From Burkholderiaceae bacterium (GTDB lineage: Bacteria > Pseudomonadota > Gammaproteobacteria > Burkholderiales > Burkholderiaceae_E), in contig JAMLIR010000009.1 in the NCBI GenBank assembly GCA_023954045.1, positions 62,001 through 126,000 on the forward strand: a stretch of 64,000 nt of DNA, given 5' to 3'. A program made the position numbers and the translations under genes. The notes below the pieces were generated by a model. The model did not search any database. It was not told the DNA's origin and was given only the letters and a program-made list of their open reading frames with translations. Shown piece after piece: positions 1 to 8,751 of this stretch; the first letter of the stretch is position 1, and every line of letters starts with the position of its first letter.

Positions 1-199
1 CGCGCCGGCCGCTTCGCTGAAGGTGGTGCACGGACCGGATCGGAGGGCGCGCATCAAGGCGGGCTGGTGTCCGTGCGCCGTGACGCCACCCTTCTTCCTG
101 CAGCTGCGCCAGCGCCGCTTCGATGCAAAACCGGCTCCCGGCCGCGTTCTGCTCGGCAAGCGTGCGCAGAATCGCCCGCGAGCCGACATGGTGCGCACG

Positions 200-856
200 C
201 TACCGGGTCGGCGACGGCAACGGGGCATGCAGGATGGTCGGCCCTTCCTGGAGCTTCAGGAGTACGGTGCGCACTTCACCGGAGCCAGGCAATTCCTCCG
301 CCGAGAGCGTGCGCGCGAGATCTTCCTCGTTCGTTATGCTCGTTTCGTCGTTCTGGATCGATCTCATGATCCGTCCGCCGATGATCAACGGGTCACTCTG
401 GCCGGTGATGTGCAGCGTGCCGGCATAGACGAGTCGGGCATCTTCCGAAATGTCGAGCCGCCAACGAGGAGCGCTCTTGGTCAATCGTGCGTACGTAAAC
501 ACGTCCGATCGTCGGGGTGGGTAGACAGCGAGATAGTGCGTTCCAGGCGGGAGGACGAAGTACGTCCAGCCGTTCTTGCGCGATTCCGGCGACAGGAAGC
601 GCAGCGACGGCAGGCGCTCGGGTTCACCGCCGGTCCTGAAGGATCCCATGCCGAAACTGATGTTGTCGTCCACCACTTCGCGGCTGAACGGTTCGTAGGG
701 TTGCCCGTTCTCGATCGTGCATTGCACCCTCAGCAGCACGATCGCTTTCTTGCCCGCGCCGATCGCTGTTCTTTCCTCTTCGGTCGGCAAGCCGGTGGAG
801 GCGCAGCCCGAAAGAAAGCCGACGAGCAACGCGACGAGGAAGAGCCTGGCCGTCAA
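200..856 (-). CDS. Putative outer-membrane lipoprotein, function unknown
   Basis: The reading frame gives a protein of about 218 residues with a short hydrophobic N-terminus ending in the lipobox LSGC, Cys at residue 18. It should therefore be exported and lipid-anchored. I chose the TTG start at 856 because it forms a TTGA overlap with the stop of the upstream gene and places the signal peptide at the very N-terminus. An ATG at 910 would add an unlikely polar extension. The mature part (runs such as FVLPPGTHYLAVYPP) looks like a small beta-rich domain, but I do not recognise a family. It is translationally coupled to the lipoprotein gene just upstream, so the two probably work together at the envelope. 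Confidence 0.7.
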   Translation of the reverse strand: MTARLFLVALLVGFLSGCASTGLPTEEERTAIGAGKKAIVLLRVQCTIENGQPYEPFSREVVDDNISFGMGSFRTGGEPERLPSLRFLSPESRKNGWTYFVLPPGTHYLAVYPPRRSDVFTYARLTKSAPRWRLDISEDARLVYAGTLHITGQSDPLIIGGRIMRSIQNDETSITNEEDLARTLSAEELPGSGEVRTVLLKLQEGPTILHAPLPSPTR

Positions 857-1437
857 TGCTGTCCCCGGTTCGATTCCTCGGACGCCTTCGCCCCGGAACC
901 GCGCACCCACTCCTCGAGGAAGTCTCCATACCCCTTGTTCGAGGGCCGAACCGTTCTCTCGAAGCGCTGCACCCGGTCCTCGTCATCGAACCGGATGAGC
1001 AGCATGTACCGTTTGGGCAGGTCCGTCGCGCCGACGGCTCCGGAATAACCGCCGCCTACTGCCCAGATCAGGATTCCCTGCCGCATCACCCAGTCGTAGG
1101 CGAACACGCGAGCTTCTTCCCAGATGACATCCGGATCACCCAGGCGGTCGATGACTTCGCTCCTCGTCGTGACGCCGGGGGACAGGAAAAGCAGTTGTTC
1201 CTCGGATACCGGTGTCCCGGCCAGCACCTTGCGCTCTTGCATGGGAATCGGAAGCAATACGCATCCGGCCTGCAAGACCAGCGCACAGCACAATGAAGCC
1301 AGCGCAGCGCGCTTCGCCTGGTCCTTGCGTTCGACGACTCGCCCCGCGTGCCGTCGAGCGAACGCCGGCAGCTCGGAATGAGTGCGCGTGTCGGCGTCGG
1401 CTGCCTGAACAGGTATGACGTGCATGAGTGTCGTCAA
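853..1437 (-). CDS. BamE/SmpA-like lipoprotein
   Basis: The product is 194 residues with a hydrophobic stretch ending in a lipobox (LQAGC, Cys about residue 59). The segment after it resembles the small SmpA/OmlA/BamE fold: a 'V...LG.P' pattern (EVIDRLGDPDVIW) followed by a Tyr/Trp-containing strand. The 50 residues before the hydrophobic stretch are unusually long for a signal peptide, so the true start may be further in; no good ATG or GTG is visible there. It overlaps the next lipoprotein gene by four bases. BamE-like proteins often act in outer-membrane assembly, but this one is not BamE itself by visible sequence. The function is a guess. Confidence 0.6.
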   Translation of the reverse strand: MTTLMHVIPVQAADADTRTHSELPAFARRHAGRVVERKDQAKRAALASLCCALVLQAGCVLLPIPMQERKVLAGTPVSEEQLLFLSPGVTTRSEVIDRLGDPDVIWEEARVFAYDWVMRQGILIWAVGGGYSGAVGATDLPKRYMLLIRFDDEDRVQRFERTVRPSNKGYGDFLEEWVRGSGAKASEESNRGQH

Positions 1438-1625
1438 TTCTGCGATCGGCGAGCGTCATCGGGTTGACGGCGCGCAAGACGTGCGATGCCCGTAGCCGCA
1501 ACGCGACGGGGAAGATGCGCGCAGCGCCAATGCGGCTGCGCATCCAGCCACAGGCGGGCGAGGATCCTCTCGATGACCGGCCGCCCGAGGTGTAGCATCC
1601 ACGAAGGACTCCAACGGAGGCCGCC

Positions 1626-2234
1626 ATGATCGACGATTCCCTGTATCACGACGGGATGCGCCGGCTTCAGGACGCCCGCGACACGCGGGCGATCGCCGAC
1701 CGGCTCGCTCAGGTCACCGTCCGCACGGCGTTCACCGACGAGGATCGGGCGTTCATCGAATCGCGCCCGGCGTTCTTCGTGGCGACCGCCGACGAGCAGG
1801 GTCGCCCCGATTGCTCGTACAAGGGCGGCCTGCCCGGATTCGTCCGCGTGCTCGACGACCGGACGATCGCCTTTCCCGACTACGACGGCAACGGCATGTA
1901 CCGCTCGTGGGGCAACGTCGTCGTCAACCCGCACGTCGGCCTGCTCTTTCCGGACTTCGAGCATCCGAAGCGACTCCGGGTCAACGGCACGGCATCGATC
2001 AGTGCCGACGATCCGCTGCGCGACGCGTTTCCCGGGGCCGTCTTCATCGTCCGCGTCCTCGCGACGCGCATCTTCCCCAACTGCCCGCGCAACCTTCACC
2101 GGATGCAGCTGGTCGAGCCGTCGGTGTACTCGCCTCGACCCGACTACGAGCCGCCGGTGCCTGCGTGGAAGACGTTCGACGTGTTTCGCGACGCCTTGCC
2201 GGCACGCGATCGCGGCGACGACGCGAAGCGCTGA
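1626..2234 (+). CDS. Pyridoxamine 5'-phosphate oxidase-family (split-barrel flavin) protein
   Basis: A 202-residue protein with the features of the PNPOx-like split-barrel family: an N-terminal helical lead, then 'FIESRPAFFVATADEQGRPDCS' type sequence (residues about 43-65), a 'GNGMYRSWGNVVVNPHVGLLF' type strand pair and a C-terminal 'P.WK..' segment. These proteins bind FMN or F420/haem and often reduce or oxidise small molecules. The exact substrate cannot be read from the sequence. The start ATG follows AACGGAGGCCGCC, a reasonable ribosome-binding site. It stands alone between the lipoprotein pair and the CHRD gene. Confidence 0.8.
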   Translation: MIDDSLYHDGMRRLQDARDTRAIADRLAQVTVRTAFTDEDRAFIESRPAFFVATADEQGRPDCSYKGGLPGFVRVLDDRTIAFPDYDGNGMYRSWGNVVVNPHVGLLFPDFEHPKRLRVNGTASISADDPLRDAFPGAVFIVRVLATRIFPNCPRNLHRMQLVEPSVYSPRPDYEPPVPAWKTFDVFRDALPARDRGDDAKR

Positions 2235-2386
2235 GGCGTTCGGGTTTCCGTCGCAGCCTGGCCGCGGGCAGCGCCCGGCCCGCCGACCCCGTCTCGAGAA
2301 CGGGCGCAGAATCGAACCGGCCGCTCGAGCGGCGTCGCCTGCGCCGGCGGTCGTCCGATCAACCTCGATCAGTTGAGGGATTCGCC

Positions 2387-2818
2387 ATGAGCACACTCGC
2401 GATACTCCGCAGATCCGCATTCCCGATCATCGCCGCGGCCGCGGCGCTCGCGCTCTCGACCGGCGCACTCGCGCAGCAGATGAACCTGAAGCTCGGCGGC
2501 GCCGCCGAAGTGCCGCCGGTCACCACGGCCGCCGCCGGCTCCGGAACCATCACCGTCGGCGCCGACAAGTCGATCAGCGGCTCGGTGACCACGACCGGCA
2601 TGAAGGGCACGATGGCGCACATCCACGAGGGGGCGGCCGGCGCCAACGGCCCGGTGGCCATTCCGCTGGTGCAGGACGGCGACGGCAAGTGGGCCGTGCC
2701 GGCCGGAGCGAAGCTCAACGACGCGCAATACGCGGCCTTCAAGGCCGGCAAGCTGTACGTGAACGTGCACAGCGCGCAGCACCCCGGCGGGGAAGTGCGC
2801 GCGCAACTGATGCCGTGA
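2387..2818 (+). CDS. Secreted CHRD-domain protein
   Basis: The ATG at 2387 follows TTGAGGGA and gives a 143-residue protein with a clear signal peptide, probable cleavage after ALA near residue 29. The mature protein is a single CHRD domain: 'LGGAAEVPPV' near its start, the central 'AHIHEGAAGANGPV' signature and the closing 'VNVHSAQHPGGEVRAQL'. CHRD domains were named from chordin; bacterial single-domain forms are periplasmic or secreted and have no firmly known role. A strong inverted repeat lies just after the stop and probably ends the transcript. Confidence 0.9.
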   Translation: MSTLAILRRSAFPIIAAAAALALSTGALAQQMNLKLGGAAEVPPVTTAAAGSGTITVGADKSISGSVTTTGMKGTMAHIHEGAAGANGPVAIPLVQDGDGKWAVPAGAKLNDAQYAAFKAGKLYVNVHSAQHPGGEVRAQLMP

Positions 2819-2838
2819 CGACGACTTCGTGATCCTGC

Positions 2839-2871
2839 GAGCGGCGCGCCCGGTGCGCGGGCGCGCCGCTC
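2839..2871. terminator. Strong GC hairpin after the CHRD gene
   Basis: Perfect 13-bp arms (2839-2851 and 2859-2871) around a 7-base loop. No T-tract follows, so it may slow or end transcription together with Rho rather than act as a classic intrinsic terminator. It lies between the CHRD stop and the dehydrogenase start. Confidence 0.55.
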
Positions 2872-2913
2872 CACGCTTAGAATCGGCGTTCCCGATCACG
2901 AGCGGAGATTCCG

Positions 2914-3795
2914 ATGCCCGACACCGTCGCCTTCATCGGCCTGGGCGCGATGGGTGCGCCGATGGCGTCCAACCTGCAGGCGGCAGGCTTCGCGCTGCGC
3001 GCCTGGAACCGCACCGCCGATCGCGCGCGTCCGTTCGCCGAGCGCGGCGCGACGGTCTGCGCGTCGATCGCCGAGGCGGTGCAGGGCGCGCGATTCGTCG
3101 TCTCGATCGTCGCTGACGACGAGGCGACGCGCGCGGTGATGCTGGGCGAGCGCGGCGTCGTCGCCAGCGCTGCGCGCGGCACCGTGATCGTCGACTGCAG
3201 CACCAACACCCCGGCGATGGCCCGCGAAGTCGCGCAGGCGGCAGCGGTGCGCGGCCTCGTCTACCTCGACGCGCCGGTGTCGGGCAGCGTGCCGCAGGCG
3301 CGCAATCGCGAGCTGGTGTTCATGGTGGGCGGCGACGCGGTCGCGATCGAGACGGCGCGTCCGCTGTTCGACGCGATGGGACGCATGACGGTGCACGTCG
3401 GCGCGAGCGGCGCGGGCGCGACGATCAAGCTGGTGAACAACATGCTGTCGGGCACGATGACGGCGGCGATGGCCGAGGCGGTGTCGATCGCGCAGGCGGC
3501 CGGCGTCGATCCGGAGGCGGCGCAGGCCGTCCTGGCCGAAGGGCCGGTCGCGTCGAGGCTGCTGCGCACCAAGCTGCCGAAGATGCTCGGGCGCGACTTT
3601 TCCGCGCAGTTCCAGCTGGCGCTGATGGAGAAGGACCTGCGCTATTTCCTGGCGCTGGCCCAGCAGGTCGACCGGCCGGCACCGATGGCTTCGCTGGTGC
3701 GCAGCCAGTTCCAGGCTGCGCGCCGCGCCGGTTTCGGCGCACTGGACACCAGCGCGCTGGTCGCGCACATCGGCGGCGAGGCGCCAAGGGGCTGA
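2914..3795 (+). CDS. NAD(P)-dependent beta-hydroxyacid dehydrogenase (HIBADH family)
   Basis: A 293-residue protein of the 3-hydroxyisobutyrate / tartronate-semialdehyde / 6-phosphogluconate dehydrogenase family, at usual length. The Rossmann fingerprint GLGAMG is at residues 9-14. The substrate-binding motif DAPVSG is at about 119-124, and the catalytic Lys172 lies in IKLVNN with the partner Asn residues. The all-alpha C-terminal dimerisation domain follows. It should oxidise a beta-hydroxy acid to the semialdehyde, or the reverse, in the cytoplasm. Whether the substrate is 3-hydroxyisobutyrate, tartronate semialdehyde or a succinic semialdehyde cannot be decided; the neighbours are not catabolic genes that would help. 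Confidence 0.88.
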   Translation: MPDTVAFIGLGAMGAPMASNLQAAGFALRAWNRTADRARPFAERGATVCASIAEAVQGARFVVSIVADDEATRAVMLGERGVVASAARGTVIVDCSTNTPAMAREVAQAAAVRGLVYLDAPVSGSVPQARNRELVFMVGGDAVAIETARPLFDAMGRMTVHVGASGAGATIKLVNNMLSGTMTAAMAEAVSIAQAAGVDPEAAQAVLAEGPVASRLLRTKLPKMLGRDFSAQFQLALMEKDLRYFLALAQQVDRPAPMASLVRSQFQAARRAGFGALDTSALVAHIGGEAPRG

Positions 3796-3816
3796 GCGGG
3801 CGTCGCCCGACGCGTT

Positions 3817-4779
3817 TCAGCCGGCGTTCGGTCCCGGCACCGCATCGCGTCGATCGTCGGAATCGAGCAGGCGCGCCAGCGCGGCGATCACCACGAGCGT
3901 GACCGCTACGCGGCCCACCAGCACGATCCAGATGTTCGCGCCGAGCGCGACGATCAGCGCGGTGTCCTCGATCAGCGCGTGCGACAGCGACAGCCACGCG
4001 AGCGCGAGGAAGCGCGTTCGCGCCGGGAAGCGCTGGCGCTCGGCCTCCTCGATGATCAGCGCGCCGCCGTAGGTGAGCCCGAGCAGCACGCCGACCGTGG
4101 TCACCGGGGCGGCGCTCGAATCGAGCCCCGACACGCGCAGCAGCGGCGCGAGCGCGTCGGTGATCCGCCGCGTGGCGCCGCTGCGCTCCAACGCATCGAG
4201 TAGCACCAGCAGGCCGACGATGATCGCGAAGGTGACCGCGAGCGAGAACGCGGTGCCTGCGATCCAGCCGACGATTCCGGCGTCCTTGCGGTCGTCTGCC
4301 AGCGCCGAGCCCTGCAGCCAGTCGAGCGCGAGTGGCTCGGTCAGGGTCCCCGACAGCGTGCAGCCCCAGGCGACGGCGCCTCCGTAAGCGAGCGCGACGC
4401 CGATCCGCAGCGCAGCGGTCGCCCAGAAGCTGCTGCCGGCGCGACGCACGATCGCCTGCTCGACCGGAAGCGCGTGCGCGAACAGGATCATCGCGCACAG
4501 CGCGCTGAACTGGCCGGCGCTGATCTCGAGCACGGGCGCGAGGCCGATCAGCGCAGCGATCGCGCCGTAGACCCCGATGAAGACGCCGGTGATCCAGATG
4601 ATTCCGGCCTCGGGTGGCAGTCCGATCCACGCCATCGCCGGCGCGATCGCCCGCCCCAGCGCACCGACCCAGCCGAGCTGCCTGCCGATCTCCACGACGA
4701 CCATGACGGGCAGCATGACCCTGGCCAGCGCGACGAACAGTCGGCGGCTGCGTGTCAGCAGTCGGGCGAGGTACGGCAA
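3817..4779 (-). CDS. Nucleoside-recognition (gate) domain membrane protein
   Basis: A 320-residue integral membrane protein with about eight hydrophobic segments. The N-terminal half holds '[21 protein letters not shown]' type sequence and '[15 protein letters not shown]'. A second half repeats the pattern ('[18 protein letters not shown]'), as in proteins with the nucleoside-recognition 'gate' domain. Family members include spore-maturation proteins and transporter-like proteins of unknown substrate. It is divergent from the phospholipase-D-type gene across about 116 bases that must hold both promoters. The specific function is unknown. Confidence 0.75.
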   Translation of the reverse strand: MPYLARLLTRSRRLFVALARVMLPVMVVVEIGRQLGWVGALGRAIAPAMAWIGLPPEAGIIWITGVFIGVYGAIAALIGLAPVLEISAGQFSALCAMILFAHALPVEQAIVRRAGSSFWATAALRIGVALAYGGAVAWGCTLSGTLTEPLALDWLQGSALADDRKDAGIVGWIAGTAFSLAVTFAIIVGLLVLLDALERSGATRRITDALAPLLRVSGLDSSAAPVTTVGVLLGLTYGGALIIEEAERQRFPARTRFLALAWLSLSHALIEDTALIVALGANIWIVLVGRVAVTLVVIAALARLLDSDDRRDAVPGPNAG

Positions 4780-4895
4780 CGAGGGCTTCCGGGCGGCGAT
4801 CGGCGCCGCAGCATACCGGATCGACGGCCTGCGGCGCGCGGCTTTGGGCTATCGTCGCGGTCAGCGACGCTCCCGTCCGTACCCAGGCCGCTCCC

Positions 4896-6458
4896 ATGAC
4901 CACGGTCCGACCCGACGCCCCCGCGCTGCGCATGCTCGCCGAACAGGCGTTCTCGCGCGCCGCCGGCGCCCCGCTGGTGGGGCGCAACGCGATCCGGCTC
5001 CTCAGGGACGCGGGCGAGAACTATCCGGCCTGGCTCGATGCGATCGAGTCGGCGCACCAGTCGGTGCTGTTCGAGAACTACATCGTGCACGACGACGCCG
5101 TGGGTCGCCGCTTCGCCGACGCGCTGGCGGCGAAGGCGCGCCAGGGCGCGCGGGTTCGCGTGATCTACGACTGGTTCGGCTGCCTGGGCACCGCCACGCG
5201 CGCCTTCTGGGAGCGACTGCGCGATGCCGGCGCCGAAGTGCGCGGGTTCAATCCGCCGCGCTTCGACGCGCCGCTCGGCTGGCTCAGCCGCAACCACCGC
5301 AAGTCGCTGTGCGTCGACGACCGCGTCGCCTTCGTCAGCGGGCTGTGCGTCGGGCAGCGCTGGGTCGGCGATCCGCAGCGCGGGTCCGAGCCCTGGCGCG
5401 ACACCGGCGTCGAGGTGCGCGGCCCGGCGGTCGCCGACGTCGCGCATGCGTTCGCGCGCGCGTGGGCCGAGACCGGCGGCTCGATCCCGCCGGGCGAGCT
5501 GCCCGACGCGGCGGCGATCGCCGCCGCGGGCGACGTCGAGCTGCGCGTGCTCGCGACGATGCCCTCGGTCGCGGGCCTGTACCGGCTGGACCAGATGATC
5601 GCCGCCCTCGCGCGGGAAACCCTTTGGCTCACCGACGCCTACTTCGTCGGCACCGCGAGCTACGTGCAGGCGTTGCGCGAGGCCGCGATGGACGGCGTGG
5701 ACGTGCGCCTGCTCGTGCCCGGCGCGAGCGACGTGCCGATTCTGTCGCCGATCACGCGCAGCGGCTATCGGCCCCTGCTCGAGGCGGGCGTGCGGGTGTT
5801 CGAGTGGAACGGCCCGATGCTGCACGCCAAGACCGCGGTGACCGACGGCCGCTGGGCGCGGGTCGGCTCGAGCAACCTGAACGTGGCCAGCTGGCTCGGC
5901 AACTGGGAGCTCGACGTCGCGGCCGATGATGCGGCGTTCGCGCAGCAGATGCAGCGGGCGTACCTGGCCGACCTCGAACGGGCCACCGAGATCCTGCTGG
6001 TCGAACGCAACCGCGTGCGCTGCGCGGGGACTGACCGCGCGCGTCCGCGGTGGCGCCGCGCGGGGTCCGGCGGCGTTACCGCAGGTGCAGCATCGGGCGG
6101 AACATCGGGCGGAACATCGGGCGGAACATCGGGCGCGCGCGGGCCGCGGGGCACGCGCGGACGCGGCGCGCGGGGCAGCGCCGGACAGCTCGCCGCCGGC
6201 GCGATCCGCGTCGGCAACACGTTCGGGGCAGCGATCACGAACCGGCGCGTTCTCGGCGCAGCCGAGGCCAAGACGATGGCGCTCTCAGCGATCGCGCTGG
6301 CCGCGATCGCCTTGGTGGCCGCACTCTGGCCGAAGGTCGTGGCCTGGCCGCTCGGGCTGCTGGCGGCCTGGAGCGCCGCGGCGCTGCTGGTGCGAGCGCG
6401 CCGCCTGCACCGGGCCGCGAGCCCGCCGCCGGACGAATCGGCCGACGCGCGGCGCTGA
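4896..6458 (+). CDS. Phospholipase D-type phosphatidyltransferase (cardiolipin synthase-like)
   Basis: From the ATG at 4896 the product is about 520 residues. Two complete HKD motifs are present: H134-x-K136-x4-D141 (HRKSLCVD) and H310-x-K312-x4-D317 (HAKTAVTD, followed by GSSNLN). These are the catalytic residues of the phospholipase D superfamily, as in bacterial cardiolipin synthases. Residues 399-412 are a low-complexity linker made of repeated Gly-Gly-Thr-Ser, encoded by a 12-bp tandem repeat. After it comes an Arg/Gly-rich stretch and two hydrophobic segments near the C-terminus that would anchor the enzyme to the membrane. Cardiolipin synthases normally carry their membrane segments at the N-terminus, so this C-terminal arrangement is uncommon. 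Confidence 0.85.
   Translation: MTTVRPDAPALRMLAEQAFSRAAGAPLVGRNAIRLLRDAGENYPAWLDAIESAHQSVLFENYIVHDDAVGRRFADALAAKARQGARVRVIYDWFGCLGTATRAFWERLRDAGAEVRGFNPPRFDAPLGWLSRNHRKSLCVDDRVAFVSGLCVGQRWVGDPQRGSEPWRDTGVEVRGPAVADVAHAFARAWAETGGSIPPGELPDAAAIAAAGDVELRVLATMPSVAGLYRLDQMIAALARETLWLTDAYFVGTASYVQALREAAMDGVDVRLLVPGASDVPILSPITRSGYRPLLEAGVRVFEWNGPMLHAKTAVTDGRWARVGSSNLNVASWLGNWELDVAADDAAFAQQMQRAYLADLERATEILLVERNRVRCAGTDRARPRWRRAGSGGVTAGAASGGTSGGTSGGTSGARGPRGTRGRGARGSAGQLAAGAIRVGNTFGAAITNRRVLGAAEAKTMALSAIALAAIALVAALWPKVVAWPLGLLAAWSAAALLVRARRLHRAASPPPDESADARR
6091..6135 (+). repeat. 12-bp tandem repeat within the PLD-type gene
   Basis: About 3.7 direct copies of CATCGGGCGGAA, encoding Ser-Gly-Gly-Thr repeats in the linker between the catalytic part and the C-terminal membrane segments. 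The unit length is a multiple of three, so copy-number changes would keep the frame. Confidence 0.9.
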
Positions 6459-6527
6459 GCGGACCCCAGGCGCGCGCTCCGCCCGGCCGGGCAGGCGAGG
6501 ATCGGGCCGACGCCGCGCCCGACCGGA

Positions 6528-6947
6528 TCAGTCGCGGTGCCTGCCCTTGCCGTGGCCCTGGCCGCGACCGCGGTCGTCGCCGCGACGGTCGTCCTCTCGA
6601 TAGACCACCGGGCCGGCGCGGTAGCGCGGCACGTAGACCTCGTTGTACCAGCCCTCCTGGACGAAGTAGACCGGGCGCGCGCAGGCGCCGTAGCGGTGGC
6701 AGTGCTTGCGCCAGTTCTTCGCGTGACCGGGTGGCACGTGCAGGTAGACCGGCTGGCGCACGACACCGACCGGCACCGGCTGGATCACCACCGGCTCCGC
6801 ATAGACCACCTGCGGGCGCGGGTAGTTGCCGATGTCGATCTGTCCATAGAAGCCGGGCTGTCCGATGGACACGGACACGCCGACGTCGGCGGCGAGGGTC
6901 GGCGCGGCAAGCGCGGCCAGCGCCGAGGCGAACAGCAGTCTTTTCAT
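6528..6947 (-). CDS. Secreted/periplasmic hypothetical protein, Pro/Tyr-rich with basic tail
   Basis: A 139-residue protein with a typical signal peptide (cleavage likely after TLA-A, about residue 19). The mature part starts with 'VSIGQPGFYGQIDIG', continues through a Pro/Val-rich strand region ('VVYAEPVVIQ', 'VYLHVPPGHAKNW') and contains Cys in 'KHCHRYGACARPVYF', where two cysteines could form a disulfide. The tail is Arg/Asp/Gly-rich and very hydrophilic. Proteins of this layout are common in Burkholderiales without known function. It stands alone, facing away from the MarR unit. Confidence 0.75.
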   Translation of the reverse strand: MKRLLFASALAALAAPTLAADVGVSVSIGQPGFYGQIDIGNYPRPQVVYAEPVVIQPVPVGVVRQPVYLHVPPGHAKNWRKHCHRYGACARPVYFVQEGWYNEVYVPRYRAGPVVYREDDRRGDDRGRGQGHGKGRHRD

Positions 6948-7120
6948 GCGTGGGGACTCCGTCGATCGGTGCGTCGATTGTCGGACGCGGCGTCGCCGAC
7001 ACGGACGACCGACGCTGTCCCGGCATCTCGAACGGTCGGTCCGGGCCGCCGGGCGCGCCCCGGCCAGGCGGTGCCGCGGCCCCTTGCGCGCGTCCCCGCT
7101 GGGTGCCCTCGAGCCTGGCG

Positions 7121-7138
7121 TATAATAAGCATTGCTTA
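7121..7138 (+). promoter_or_regulatory. TATAAT -10 box overlapped by a palindromic operator
   Basis: A perfect TATAAT lies at 7121-7126. Overlapping its last base is TAAGC-ATT-GCTTA (7126-7138), an inverted repeat with 5-bp arms. A transcript would start near 7133, inside the palindrome. I found no good -35 box. The position directly before a MarR-family gene fits autorepression. It also argues that translation begins at the ATG at 7162 rather than at the ATG at 7132. Confidence 0.7.
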
Positions 7139-7161
7139 CTAATTCTCCGGACCTGGCAGCG

Positions 7162-7626
7162 ATGCACTCTCAACACGACGGCCTCGGCTTCCTGCTGGCC
7201 GAAGTCTCGCGCCTGATGCGGCGCGAATTCGCGCAGAGGATGGGCGACAGCATCTCGACGCTCACCTTCGCGCAGGCACGCGTCCTCGTGCACCTGGCGC
7301 GGGAGGAAGGGTTGCGCCAGATCGAGCTGGCCAACCTGCTCGAGGTGCAGCCGATCACGCTGGCCCGCCTTGTCGACCAGCTCGACGCGCGCGGCCTGGT
7401 CGAGCGCAGGCCCGATCCCGAAGATCGCCGCGCGCACCGGCTCTTCCTGACCCCGGCAGCCCGGCCGCACCTGGCGGCGATCCGGACGGTCGCAGCCTCG
7501 GTGCGCGCGCGCGCGCTTCGCGACATCGATGCCGTGCAGGCCGGCGCCCTGTCGACGACGCTGGGCCGAATGCGCGACAACCTCGCGACCAACGCAGGCG
7601 ACGCTGCGCGCGTCGAAGCGCGATGA
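7162..7626 (+). CDS. MarR-family transcriptional regulator of the efflux operon
   Basis: A 154-residue winged-helix regulator. The recognition region reads 'QIELANLLEVQPITLARLVDQL' and the wing 'GLVERRPDPEDRRAHRLFLT' has the conserved D-x-R-D/RA pattern of MarR/SlyA proteins. I chose the ATG at 7162, downstream of the predicted transcription start near 7133. Its stop overlaps the next ATG (ATGA at 7623), so it is co-translated with the two exporter genes. By family analogy (EmrR, SlyA) it should repress the operon and release on binding an aromatic or phenolic ligand. The palindrome over the -10 box is the likely operator. Confidence 0.88.
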   Translation: MHSQHDGLGFLLAEVSRLMRREFAQRMGDSISTLTFAQARVLVHLAREEGLRQIELANLLEVQPITLARLVDQLDARGLVERRPDPEDRRAHRLFLTPAARPHLAAIRTVAASVRARALRDIDAVQAGALSTTLGRMRDNLATNAGDAARVEAR

Positions 7627-8726
7627 GCGACGTGCCCGATCTCGTGCTCGAGCCTTCGCGGCAATCCGCGCACGCGCCGGCCAACGGCCGCGCCAACGGC
7701 CGTCGGCGCGCACTGCGGATCCTGCTGCTGGTCGTCGTCCCTGCGATCGCCGCGCTCGTCGTCGCGATCGTCTGGTTGCAGGGCGGGCGCTTCGTCGAGA
7801 CCGACAACGCCTACGTGAAGGCCGACAAGGTTCCGGTCAGCGCCGAAGTTTCGGGCGCGGTCGCCGAGGTCCTGGTCCAGGAGAACCAGGTCGTCGCGGC
7901 CGGCCAGCCGCTGTTCCGGCTCGATCCGGCGCCGTTCCGCGTCGCCGTCGCCAAGGCCGAGGCGAAGCTCGCACAGGCGCGCACCGACATTGCCGCGATG
8001 AAGGCAAGCTACCGCGAGCGGCAGGCGCAGATCGCGCTGGCCCGAACGAAGCTGGCCTTCGCCGAGAAGGAGCAGCAGCGCCAGGCGGACCTGGCCTCGC
8101 GCAACTTCATCTCGGCGTCCAAGCTCGACGACGCGCGCCAGAGCAGGCAGCTCGCAGCCGAGCAGGTGGTCGCCGACCAGCAGGACCTCGAGCGGATCGC
8201 GACCGCGCTGGGCGGCGGCCCCGACGTGCCGGTCGAGCGCCACCCGGCGTATCTCGCCGCGCTGGCCGAGTTGCGCCAGGCCGAACTCGACCTGTCCCGC
8301 GTCGAAATCCGCGCATCGCTGGCGGGCACCGCGAGCCGGCTGCCGAAGCCGGGCCAGTACGTCGCGGCCGGGGCCACGGCCGCCGCGCTGGTCGCCGACG
8401 AGGCGCCGTGGATCGAGGCCAACTTCCCCGAGACCGACCTCACCTGGGTGCGTCCGGGCCAGCGGGCCGAAGTGCGCATCGACACCTATCCGGGACGAGT
8501 CTGGCGCGGCGAGGTCGAGAGCCTGAGCCCGGCCACCGGAGCGGAGTTCTCGCTGATCCCGGCGCAGAACGCCACCGGCAACTGGGTGAAGATCACGCAG
8601 CGCCTGCCGCTGCGGATCCGGCTCGATCCGCAGCCCGACATGCCGCGGCTGCGCGCCGGCCTGAGCGCGATCGTGCGCATCGACACCGGCCACCGCCGGA
8701 CGCTGTTCGGCTTCTCGGCCAGCTGA
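7623..8726 (+). CDS. HlyD/EmrA-family membrane fusion protein
   Basis: A 367-residue periplasmic adaptor anchored by one N-terminal membrane segment (about residues 29-52). The lipoyl/beta-barrel halves are recognisable: 'DNAYVKADKVPVSAEVSGAV' and 'VAAGQPLFRLDPAPFRV' before the coiled-coil hairpin (about 105-200), then 'ETDLTWVRPGQRAEVRIDTYPG' after it. This is the usual order for EmrA-type proteins that link a 14-TM exporter to an outer-membrane channel. No outer-membrane channel gene is adjacent. Start and stop positions show tight coupling with the MarR gene before and the exporter gene 25 bases after. Confidence 0.92.
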   Translation: MSDVPDLVLEPSRQSAHAPANGRANGRRRALRILLLVVVPAIAALVVAIVWLQGGRFVETDNAYVKADKVPVSAEVSGAVAEVLVQENQVVAAGQPLFRLDPAPFRVAVAKAEAKLAQARTDIAAMKASYRERQAQIALARTKLAFAEKEQQRQADLASRNFISASKLDDARQSRQLAAEQVVADQQDLERIATALGGGPDVPVERHPAYLAALAELRQAELDLSRVEIRASLAGTASRLPKPGQYVAAGATAAALVADEAPWIEANFPETDLTWVRPGQRAEVRIDTYPGRVWRGEVESLSPATGAEFSLIPAQNATGNWVKITQRLPLRIRLDPQPDMPRLRAGLSAIVRIDTGHRRTLFGFSAS

Positions 8727-8751
8727 GGGCCGCCGGGATGAGGGCAGCCGC

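Noticed and set aside
1-199. Minus-strand frame open to the left edge (reads like ILRTLAEQN in part)
   Set aside because: No acceptable start codon lies after the upstream lipoprotein stop, and too little is visible to call a gene.
23-1048. Plus-strand frame of 341 codons over the two lipoprotein genes
   Set aside because: It is Arg-rich with no family pattern, while the minus strand shows two lipoboxes and coupled starts.
6100-6135. Short CRISPR-like repeat
   Set aside because: The units are head-to-tail without spacers and are in frame within a coding sequence.
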